From: CANHEE01 sp043777755
GTDB lineage: Bacteria; Bacteroidota; Bacteroidia; Chitinophagales; Saprospiraceae
NCBI GenBank assembly: GCA_043777755.1
Contig: JAYWHK010000170.1
Coordinates: 1-9,299, forward strand
Direction of reading: 5' to 3'
DNA: 9,299 bases
The position numbers and the translations under genes are program-made. The first letter of the stretch is position 1. Every line of letters begins with the position of its first letter. Positions 1-4,675 of the stretch are shown piece after piece. A model generated the notes under the pieces. The model was given only the letters and a program-made list of their open reading frames with translations. It was not told the origin of the DNA and made no database searches.

Positions 1-144
1 CTTGCGTTCCAGTTGTTTTTCTGTTTCTATTTTTGCATCAACCATGTCCACGCCAGTAATATCTCGTACAAATGCACGAAATACTTCGGGGTCTGTAAAA
101 ACCTTTTTAAAAAAAATCTCGTTGTCTAAATTTGCTAATTGCAT
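1..144 (-). CDS. PD-(D/E)XK nuclease/transposase-like protein, N-terminal part
   Basis: The 48 N-terminal residues are visible and the rest lies beyond the window edge. The protein starts MQLANLDNEIFFKKVFTD, followed by a segment reading EVFRAFVRDITG and then KIETEK. This arrangement is typical of the N-terminus of the Rpn/PDDEXK_2 type 'PD-(D/E)XK nuclease family transposase' proteins that are multicopy in many Bacteroidota. The catalytic D, E and K residues would lie further downstream, so nuclease activity cannot be judged here. The ATG at 142-144 is chosen because the family similarity begins right at it and a -7 promoter motif lies about 28 bases upstream. It is co-oriented with ftsK and 85 bases beyond its stop, but probably separately transcribed. 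The family assignment comes from recognition of the pattern, not from a search. Confidence 0.6.
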   Translation of the reverse strand, partial: MQLANLDNEIFFKKVFTDPEVFRAFVRDITGVDMVDAKIETEKQLERK

Positions 145-171
145 TTTAGTTTTTTTGTTAAAAATCAAAAA

Positions 172-202
172 CAAAGATAAGAGGTTCTAAGCAAAAACAC
201 AA
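172..202 (-). promoter_or_regulatory. Bacteroidota-type promoter for the nuclease-like gene
   Basis: On the minus strand TATCTTTG (172-179) matches the -7 consensus TAnnTTTG exactly. A TTG (200-202) lies 20 bases upstream, which suits the -33 element. Transcription would begin near 165, giving a leader of about 20 bases. Confidence 0.5.
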
Positions 203-229
203 GAATAATATAATTTTATCGCCTTTTTT

Positions 230-2797
230 CTACCTTTTCGTTCCCAAATCCTTTAAAAATCTTTCCAACTCCATTACATCGTACATCAAAACTTCACGAG
301 GTTTTGAGCCTTCCGCAGGCCCTACAATGCCCATAGATTCCAACTGATCCATGATGCGACCAGCACGATTGTAACCCAATTTCAAACGACGCTGAATCAT
401 TGACGTTGAACCGTGTTGGCTTTCAACCACCAACTTTGCGGCATCATCAAACATATCGTCTAAATCTTTTGGATTAAATGTTTCTTTTCCTGCAAAATCA
501 CCTTCTCCATTGTTGATTTCTGGCAAGTAGAAAGGTTCTGGAAAACCTTTTTGTCCCGAGATAAAATTAATCACACGTTCCACTTCGGGCGTATCTACAA
601 AAGCACATTGCAAACGAATATTGTCACCACCAATAGACAACAACATATCGCCTCGACCAATAAGTTGGTCTGCGCCACCTGCGTCCAAAATCGTACGAGA
701 ATCCACTTTTGAAGACACTTTAAATGCCAAACGAGCTGGGAAATTCGCCTTAATTACACCTGTAATAATGTTCACTGATGGGCGTTGTGTCGCAATAATC
801 AAGTGAATCCCTACCGCACGAGAAAGCTGTGCCAAACGACCAATTGGCAATTCTACTTCTTTTCCTGCGGTCATAATCAAATCCGCAAACTCATCAATAA
901 TCAATACAATAAACGGTAAAAAACGGTGTCCATTGTTAGGATTTAGATTGCGAGAAGTGAATTTTTCATTGTATTCTTTGATGTTACGGGCTGATGCTTT
1001 TTTGAGCAAATCGTAACGGGTATCCATTTCTTGACAAAGTGAAAGTAGCGTATGTACCACTTTACTCGTATCTGTAATAATTGGTTCGGTTTGGTCTGGT
1101 AAAAAACCTAAAAAGTGATTTTCCAAGGCAGAATAAGGGAAAAGCTCTACTTTTTTCGGATCAACCAAAACCACTTTCATTTGAGAAGGATGTTTTTTAT
1201 ACAATAAGGACATTAAAATCGTGTTGATACCAACCGATTTTCCTTGTCCCGTCGCTCCTGCAATCAATAAGTGTGGCATTTTTGCCAAATCCGCTACAAA
1301 AACCTCATTGGAAATGGTTTTTCCAAGGGCAATTGGCAAATCAGCATCGCTACGACGGAATTTTTCAGATTGCAAAATCTCTCGTAGAGAAACCATCTGC
1401 TTGTTCTTGTTCGGAACTTCAATACCAATCGTACCACGACCAGGAATCGGTGCAATGATACGAATACCCAAAGCCGCCAAACTCAATGCAATGTCATCTT
1501 CCAAACTTTTGATTTTTGAAATACGAACACCTGGCGCAGGCACGATTTCATAAAGCGTCACGGTTGGTCCAATCGTCGCTTTTATTTTTACAATTTCAAT
1601 TTTATAATTTAAAAGCGTAGCAATGATTTGATCTTTGTTGGTTTCCAATTCAGCCCTATCTACTTCCACTTTTTGGTCAGAATAATCGTCCAATAACATC
1701 GTTACAGGATGCTCATAATGAGATAGTTCGAGTGTTGGGTCATAAGGTCCTTGATACTCAATTGGCTGCTGTTCTCTTGGTGTTGTGTTCGGAACAACCT
1801 GCATGACACCCAACATTCTATCCATTTCAGGGTCAAGTGAAGCCTGAGGTTCATTGGCATTTTCTTCAATTTCAAAAGTCATATCGCCTACTTTGCTACG
1901 AGGTTTTGGCGCAGAAGGTATATTTTCATTGATATTAAACGCCAATTGTCCATTTTCGTCCAAAACAGTATCTGTATTTGTTCCTGTTGCATCTTCTAAC
2001 GGATCAAGTTCTTTTGCTTTGCTATCAATACTTTCAATAGAATTATAAGCCTTCGCTGCCACTGCACTTGTTGTTGCGGCTACGACTGCTGTTGTATCAA
2101 CTTCTTCTAAATCATCTAAAATGCTTTTATTTCTGGTTCTGCGTGCAGCTGCTGGAACAGGTCGAGAGCGAAAACGACGATTCCAAAAGTCTGAAAACCA
2201 GCCTTTTGTACCTTCTTTTGCTTGCTCAACAGTAAGTTCGTTATAGTCGGGATTAAAATTCCAAGTTACGACAAAAAAGCCCAATAATACCAACATCAAT
2301 ATCATACCGACATTGCCAACAAAACTCGTTATCCAACCAGAAACGGCTGCACCAAAAGCTCCGCCAAACGGAAATTCAAATTTTTGAAAGAAAAAATGGA
2401 ATAAAATGGAAAGAAAAACCATCAGCATCAAGGAATGACGCAAATGCCAACGCAATTCGCTGCGTTCCGTACCACGCATATAAGCCAATCCGTAAATCAC
2501 ACAAAGGTAAATTAGGATAAATGAAGGAATACCAAAGCCCCAATAAAAAAACATATTGGATAAAATTGCACCCAAACGCCCAAGCCAATTGGCGCACTCC
2601 TGCTCGCCCATTAACAAGAGTCCCCATGAAAAACGCAAGACATTATCTTGGTCTTCAAACCATGTAAAAAGGTATGAAAAAAATGCAATGCTTAGATATG
2701 CAGCAATAAACAATAAAAATGCACCGAATACTTTCGGAATACGCTCGTCACTCCAATCAATGCCGAGTGACAAATTAAAACCTCGTCTGCGAGCCAT
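230..2797 (-). CDS. ftsK: DNA translocase FtsK
   Basis: Septum-anchored hexameric ATPase that pumps DNA during chromosome segregation and supports XerCD dimer resolution at division. The 855 residues show the full FtsK/SpoIIIE order. There are four N-terminal membrane segments (about 24-46, 78-107, 121-138 and 160-179), then an acidic, low-complexity linker (about 180-380) that is short compared with E. coli FtsK. The alpha/beta motor carries Walker A GATGQGKS (514-521), a VDPKKVELF segment (545-553) and Walker B VLIIDEFADL (631-640). The C-terminal gamma winged helix (about 785-848) contains GSTSMIQRRLKLGYNRAGRIMDQL, split here as GSTSMIQRRLK and LGYNRAGRIMDQL, which is the KOPS-reading motif. 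The ATG at 2795-2797 gives the basic MARRRGF start expected before the first membrane helix. No truncation or missing motor residue is seen. It is divergent from pheA and appears monocistronic. Confidence 0.97.
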   Translation of the reverse strand: MARRRGFNLSLGIDWSDERIPKVFGAFLLFIAAYLSIAFFSYLFTWFEDQDNVLRFSWGLLLMGEQECANWLGRLGAILSNMFFYWGFGIPSFILIYLCVIYGLAYMRGTERSELRWHLRHSLMLMVFLSILFHFFFQKFEFPFGGAFGAAVSGWITSFVGNVGMILMLVLLGFFVVTWNFNPDYNELTVEQAKEGTKGWFSDFWNRRFRSRPVPAAARRTRNKSILDDLEEVDTTAVVAATTSAVAAKAYNSIESIDSKAKELDPLEDATGTNTDTVLDENGQLAFNINENIPSAPKPRSKVGDMTFEIEENANEPQASLDPEMDRMLGVMQVVPNTTPREQQPIEYQGPYDPTLELSHYEHPVTMLLDDYSDQKVEVDRAELETNKDQIIATLLNYKIEIVKIKATIGPTVTLYEIVPAPGVRISKIKSLEDDIALSLAALGIRIIAPIPGRGTIGIEVPNKNKQMVSLREILQSEKFRRSDADLPIALGKTISNEVFVADLAKMPHLLIAGATGQGKSVGINTILMSLLYKKHPSQMKVVLVDPKKVELFPYSALENHFLGFLPDQTEPIITDTSKVVHTLLSLCQEMDTRYDLLKKASARNIKEYNEKFTSRNLNPNNGHRFLPFIVLIIDEFADLIMTAGKEVELPIGRLAQLSRAVGIHLIIATQRPSVNIITGVIKANFPARLAFKVSSKVDSRTILDAGGADQLIGRGDMLLSIGGDNIRLQCAFVDTPEVERVINFISGQKGFPEPFYLPEINNGEGDFAGKETFNPKDLDDMFDDAAKLVVESQHGSTSMIQRRLKLGYNRAGRIMDQLESMGIVGPAEGSKPREVLMYDVMELERFLKDLGTKR

Positions 2798-2819
2798 AAG
2801 ATGTATGTTTTAAAAAATA

Positions 2820-2872
2820 GTTGTTAATTTTGTTAGCGACGTTTGTTGTTGTTCGCTATTGTTTGTAACAAC
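2820..2872 (-). other. Nested inverted repeats in the ftsK 5' untranslated region
   Basis: Outer arms GTTGTTA (2820-2826) and TAACAAC (2866-2872) enclose inner arms TAGCGA (2834-2839) and TCGCTA (2853-2858), separated by a symmetric 7/7 internal loop. If ftsK is transcribed from the motif near 2940, this sits in its 5' leader, ending about 23 bases from the start codon. Function is unknown, and the repeats could equally be a DNA-binding site. Confidence 0.35.
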
Positions 2873-2939
2873 AAGCAAGCAAATTCTAAACCAAAGCAAA
2901 CTTAAATCCAACCTTTTTTCCTGATGATTTTCTCAACGA

Positions 2940-2947
2940 CAAAGGTA
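2940..2947 (-). promoter_or_regulatory. Putative -7 promoter element for ftsK
   Basis: TACCTTTG on the minus strand matches TAnnTTTG exactly. It would give a leader of roughly 135 bases. No clear TTG is found at the -33 spacing. A second exact match, TAAGTTTG at 2897-2904, is an alternative with a shorter leader. Confidence 0.4.
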
Positions 2948-3014
2948 CGGTTTTTTTTTGAAAAATAATAATGTATTAAAAAAAATAAAATGTATTAAAA
3001 AAAAGCTAAAATTG

Positions 3015-3045
3015 TTGCAATTTTCGCAATAAGTATTTACTTTTG
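3015..3045 (+). promoter_or_regulatory. Promoter of the pheA leader transcript
   Basis: TTG (3015-3017), 20 bases, then TACTTTTG (3038-3045) is a full match to the Bacteroidota -33/-7 consensus. The expected start near 3052 places the first leader ORF about 14 bases into the transcript. No comparable promoter is seen between the two leader ORFs, so the second attenuator is probably reached only by readthrough of the first. Confidence 0.65.
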
Positions 3046-3065
3046 TAAAAAATTTCATAATTGTA

Positions 3066-3161
3066 ATGAATAAGTTGTTTTCATATCGTTTCTGTTTTAG
3101 CTTTTACTTTTGGCAGTCGCTCAAGAGAGAACAACCTATTTTTATTACAATCAAAGCATAA
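3066..3161 (+). CDS. Aromatic-residue-rich leader peptide 1 (pheA attenuator)
   Basis: A 31-codon ORF, ATG 3066 to TAA 3159-3161, directly behind the promoter. Residues 5-16 contain five Phe, two Tyr and one Trp; residues 7-15 read YRFCFSFYF, followed by Trp16 (codon 3111-3113). A strong terminator starts 18 bases after the stop. A short ORF loaded with codons for the pathway's end products, a terminator, and a downstream gene for phenylalanine synthesis is the classical layout of attenuation by ribosome stalling (as with pheL/pheA and trpL). Ribosomes starved of charged aromatic tRNA would stall at about 3078-3113, leaving the antiterminator arm at 3129-3143 free. That the ORF is translated is inferred. 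The aromatic density and the second leader ORF with the same pattern make chance unlikely. Confidence 0.72.
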   Translation: MNKLFSYRFCFSFYFWQSLKREQPIFITIKA

Positions 3162-3192
3162 TTCAAAAATTAGCTTGTAAAAAAAGGAGTTC
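3129..3192 (+). promoter_or_regulatory. Predicted antiterminator of attenuator 1
   Basis: GAAC (3129-3132) can pair with GTTC (3189-3192). CCT (3135-3137) can pair with AGG (3185-3187), and TTTTT (3139-3143) with AAAAA (3179-3183). Together these give 12 base pairs interrupted by one small internal loop and one mismatch. The structure would sequester the entire 5' arm of the terminator. Its upstream arm lies just past the aromatic codons, so it is exposed when a ribosome stalls on them. Pairing was worked out by eye, with no energy calculation. Confidence 0.5.
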
Positions 3193-3215
3193 TCTAATAC
3201 GGAACTCCTTTTTTT
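3179..3215 (+). terminator. Intrinsic terminator of attenuator 1
   Basis: Stem arms GGAGTTC (3186-3192) and GAACTCC (3202-3208) enclose a 9-base loop. They are flanked by seven A (3179-3185) and seven T (3209-3215), so the stem can extend to 14 pairs and the signal is symmetric in both directions. The T tract makes it a textbook rho-independent terminator on the plus strand, lying upstream of pheA rather than after a full gene. Confidence 0.85.
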
Positions 3216-3221
3216 GCTGGA

Positions 3222-3240
3222 GCACGGACTTTAGTCCGTG
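3222..3240. repeat. REP-like palindrome between the two attenuators
   Basis: CACGGACT (3223-3230) and AGTCCGTG (3233-3240) form a perfect 8-bp inverted repeat with a 2-base centre. The core (A)GCACGGACTTTAGTCCGTG resembles a dispersed palindromic repeat that I recognise from intergenic regions of Bacteroidota genomes. It is followed by A-rich sequence without a T tract, so it is not a terminator. Confidence 0.55.
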
Positions 3241-3259
3241 AATAAAAAAATCTTTTAAA

Positions 3260-3379
3260 ATGAAAAAAAATAATACATATCGTTTTGGTTTCTTTTTTTA
3301 CTATGTGGCGCATGGTGAGGATTCCTTATGTAGTATTTTATCAAAATATACAAAAAAAGAGTTCTCGCCAATTGGTTAG
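3260..3379 (+). CDS. Aromatic-residue-rich leader peptide 2 (second attenuator)
   Basis: A 39-codon ORF from ATG 3260 to TAG 3377-3379. Residues 7-15 read YRFGFFFYY. These align without gaps, and at the same distance from the start, with YRFCFSFYF of leader 1; Y7, R8, F9, F11, F13 and Y14 are identical. Four Phe and three Tyr fall within nine codons (3278-3304). It is followed by its own terminator. The resemblance to leader 1 suggests that the whole leader-terminator unit was duplicated. One point argues against a simple copy. The frame does not stop before the terminator but runs into its 3' arm, so full translation would disrupt the hairpin. One extra T in the seven-T run at 3293-3299 would instead stop the frame at TGA 3316-3318. 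Translation is unproven. Confidence 0.6.
   Translation: MKKNNTYRFGFFFYYVAHGEDSLCSILSKYTKKEFSPIG
3318..3365 (+). promoter_or_regulatory. Predicted antiterminator of attenuator 2
   Basis: AGGATTC (3318-3324) can pair with GAGTTCT (3359-3365), with two G-U wobbles. After one mismatch, TT (3326-3327) can pair with AA (3356-3357). This occupies the complete 5' arm of terminator 2 and begins about 14 bases after the last aromatic codon of leader 2, the same logic as in attenuator 1 but weaker. Confidence 0.4.
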
Positions 3380-3391
3380 AACTCTTTTTTT
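3352..3391 (+). terminator. Intrinsic terminator of attenuator 2
   Basis: Seven A (3352-3358), stem GAGTTCT (3359-3365), a 12-base loop, stem AGAACTC (3378-3384) and seven T (3385-3391). Layout and stem sequence are nearly those of terminator 1 (shared GAGTTCT core in the 5' side), which supports duplication of the unit. It lies 140 bases ahead of the pheA start. Confidence 0.8.
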
Positions 3392-3395
3392 ATGT

Positions 3396-3413
3396 CTAAC
3401 AAACAGTTGTTAG
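3396..3413. repeat. Small inverted repeat after terminator 2
   Basis: CTAACAA and TTGTTAG are perfect 7-bp arms around ACAG. A-rich sequence follows instead of T, so it is not a terminator. It could be a weak hairpin or an operator in the pheA leader. Confidence 0.35.
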
Positions 3414-3423
3414 TAAAAAACAA

Positions 3424-3482
3424 AGACCTATCCTAAATCCTTTCCTCCAAAGGAGTGCTTTACACAAAGGAAAGGACTTTTT
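3424..3482 (-). repeat. Palindromic dispersed-repeat element in the pheA 5' leader
   Basis: On the minus strand this reads CTCCTTTGGAG, then GAAAGGATTTAGGATAGG. This resembles the widespread Bacteroidota repeat with a CTCCTTTGGAG palindrome followed by GATTTAGGG-type sequence. On the plus strand TCCTTTCCT (3438-3446) and AGGAAAGGA (3468-3476) form a 9-bp stem followed by CTTTTT (3477-3482), so it could act as a third, weaker terminator. CCTTT at 3439-3443 can alternatively pair with AAAGG at 3449-3453. Family membership is from recognition only. Confidence 0.5.
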
Positions 3483-3530
3483 GAGTATTGGACAGCAATA
3501 GTTTAGTAAGTTTTTTATCAACTAAAAAAA

Positions 3531-4469
3531 ATGAAAGAAGAAAATTATAATCAAATAGAATATGTTATGGCAACATCACGTACTTCCCTCCCATCAGGGG
3601 AGGGTCAGGGAGGGGCTTCCTCAAATCGAATAGCGATTCAAGGTGTTCGTGGAGCATTTCACGAGATTGCGGCAAGGCGTTACTTTGGCGATAGCCAAGC
3701 GATAAAAATAGTCGAAGCTACTACTTTTGATGATTTGGTAGAAATGACACTCGAAGGAAAAGAGGTTGATGGCGCACTCATGGCAATAGAAAATACCATT
3801 GCTGGAAGTCTAATGCACAATTATAATTTATTGAGTAAAAATGATTTATACATTAAAGGAGAAGTGTATTTACGAATTGTGCAAAATTTGATTGTTACCC
3901 CAGGCGTAAAGATTGAAGATTTGACAGAGGTATATTCGCATCCTGTGGCATTGGCGCAATGCGTTCATTTTTTCAAAAATTATCCACACATCAAGTTGAT
4001 TGAAGCGACCGATACGGCATTGAGTGTCAAGATGATTAAGGAAAAAAAGATGATTCATGCAGGCGCAGTAGCTTCTTCTTTGGCAGCAGAAATGTATGAC
4101 ATGGAGCTTTTGGTCGCAAGTATTGAAGATTATAAGAAAAATTATACGAGGTTTTTGGTACTCAGCAGTAGTAGCTCCTTCCCCTTTGGGGAAGGTTGGG
4201 ATGGGGCTAAATGTTCTGTTGTTTTTACCTTAAAACATGAAGTTGGAAGTTTGCATACGGTCTTGGCGACATTGGCGATGTATCAAGCAAATTTGACTAA
4301 AATAGAGTCTATTCCAATACCAGACGAACCTTGGCATTATCGTTTTTTTGTAGCATTTACATTTGATAATTTTGAGCGTTACCAACTGATAATGAATGGA
4401 TTAGATAATTTGGTAGAATCGTATAAAGTATTGGGCGTGTATAAAAAAGGGCGATATTGGGAATCGTAG
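3531..4469 (+). CDS. pheA: Prephenate dehydratase with C-terminal ACT domain
   Basis: Converts prephenate to phenylpyruvate in cytosolic phenylalanine synthesis. The 312 residues contain the type 2 periplasmic-binding-like catalytic fold from about 32 to 211. Visible motifs are IQGVRGAFHEIAA (36-48), the substrate loop AIENTIAGSL (85-94), SHPVALAQC (136-144) and the catalytic NYTRF (204-208), followed by a regulatory ACT domain (about 228-305) with VGSLHTVL and IESIPIPDEPW. There is no chorismate mutase domain. It is about 28 residues longer than the usual 275-285. The excess matches two in-frame palindromic repeat insertions, at about residues 18-31 and 212-228. The ATG at 3531 follows an A-rich stretch; ATG 3567 (Met13) is a possible alternative, and both lie before the first insertion. 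Transcription from 3052 must pass both attenuators. The stop codon overlaps another palindrome. Confidence 0.95.
   Translation: MKEENYNQIEYVMATSRTSLPSGEGQGGASSNRIAIQGVRGAFHEIAARRYFGDSQAIKIVEATTFDDLVEMTLEGKEVDGALMAIENTIAGSLMHNYNLLSKNDLYIKGEVYLRIVQNLIVTPGVKIEDLTEVYSHPVALAQCVHFFKNYPHIKLIEATDTALSVKMIKEKKMIHAGAVASSLAAEMYDMELLVASIEDYKKNYTRFLVLSSSSSFPFGEGWDGAKCSVVFTLKHEVGSLHTVLATLAMYQANLTKIESIPIPDEPWHYRFFVAFTFDNFERYQLIMNGLDNLVESYKVLGVYKKGRYWES
3583..3620 (+). repeat. Palindromic repeat inserted in frame in pheA, copy 1
   Basis: CCCTCCC (3586-3592) and GGGAGGG (3598-3604) form a hairpin, and a second GGGAGGGG (3608-3615) competes for the same arm. The 3' half, from GGGGAGGG to GGGGCT, matches copy 2 at 16 of 21 positions. 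It is translated as SLPSGEGQGGAS in the N-terminal tail before the conserved dehydratase fold. CTTCC occurs at both ends (3583-3587 and 3616-3620), which may be a target duplication or part of the element. Confidence 0.75.
4173..4208 (+). repeat. Palindromic repeat inserted in frame in pheA, copy 2
   Basis: CCTTCCCC (4177-4184) and GGGGAAGG (4188-4195) are perfect 8-bp arms around TTT, followed by TTGGGATGGGGCT. It is translated as SFPFGEGWDGAK, in the same frame and orientation as copy 1, both giving a P-x-GEG-x-x-GA pattern. It falls exactly between the catalytic TRF motif and the ACT domain, a linker that tolerates insertion. An adjacent run of Ser codons (residues 212-216) extends the linker. 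Confidence 0.8.
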
Positions 4470-4491
4470 GGGCGTACCCTTGCGGTCGCCC
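4469..4491. repeat. Palindromic repeat overlapping the pheA stop codon
   Basis: GGGCG (4470-4474) and CGCCC (4487-4491) flank TACCCTTGCGGT. The sequence TAGGGGCGTACCCTTGCGGT resembles another dispersed Bacteroidota palindrome family. Its leading TAG (4467-4469) is the pheA stop codon, so the element may have supplied the present C-terminus. There is no T tract, so terminator function is doubtful. Confidence 0.5.
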
Positions 4492-4520
4492 AATGTAGCG
4501 TTAGTTCGCATAACATTAAG

Positions 4521-4655
4521 TTATTTCCAAATATAGTTGTATAATTGGAAATAAGTGTAAAAAAATAAAATTAATACCAGATATATTACTATAATTGGAA
4601 TTAAGTGATATAAAAAATAAGTTAATTCCAGGTATAATTGTATCTTTGGGATTAA
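4521..4655. repeat. Three tandem palindromic units upstream of the ATPase gene
   Basis: Three 34-base inverted-repeat units lie at 4521-4554, 4571-4604 and 4622-4655, with a period of 50 and 51 bases. Arms are TTATTTCCAA/TTGGAAATAA, TTAATACCA/TGGAATTAA and TTAATTCCA/TTGGGATTAA. The 16-17 base spacers also match, each starting GTG and containing AAAAAATAA. The last unit ends 20 bases before the ATPase start and contains its -7 promoter motif, so these look like operator sites, possibly for autoregulation, or a short repeat array. Confidence 0.75.
4641..4648 (+). promoter_or_regulatory. -7 promoter element of the ATPase gene
   Basis: TATCTTTG is an exact TAnnTTTG match inside the third tandem unit. 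The other two units have TATAATTG at the equivalent place. Transcription would start near 4655, about 20 bases before the ATG. The promoter is embedded in the palindrome, so a protein bound to the arms would occlude it. No -33 TTG is evident. Confidence 0.5.
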
Positions 4656-4675
4656 TTTATTAAAAATCATCTTCA

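Noticed and set aside
2..190. Plus-strand open frame of 62 codons at the left edge
   Set aside because: It is antisense to the minus-strand nuclease-like gene, whose translation shows family-like sequence, and has no promoter or recognisable protein features.
1221..1553. 110-codon plus-strand frame inside ftsK
   Set aside because: It lies opposite the conserved FtsK motor domain and is explained by codon bias on the reverse strand, as are the shorter frames at 621-806, 1854-2048, 2376-2627 and 2556-2813.
2971..3004. Direct repeat ATGTATTAAAAAAAA with a 19-base period upstream of the leader promoter
   Set aside because: It is A-rich low-complexity sequence and most likely chance. It could be an UP-like tract, but nothing specific supports that.
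3179..3391. Riboswitch or T-box as the explanation of the pheA leader
   Set aside because: No T-box core or known aptamer pattern was seen, while the aromatic codon runs and alternative pairings fit ribosome-mediated attenuation.
3438..3482. Definite third terminator
   Set aside because: The stem is adequate but the loop is long, the T run is only five after a C, and it looks like part of a dispersed repeat, so it is listed as a repeat.
3870..4058. Minus-strand frame inside pheA
   Set aside because: It is antisense to conserved dehydratase motifs and has no independent support.
4521..4655. Tandem repeats as a CRISPR array
   Set aside because: The spacers are nearly identical to one another, the repeats are palindromic and degenerate, there are only three units, and no cas genes are present.
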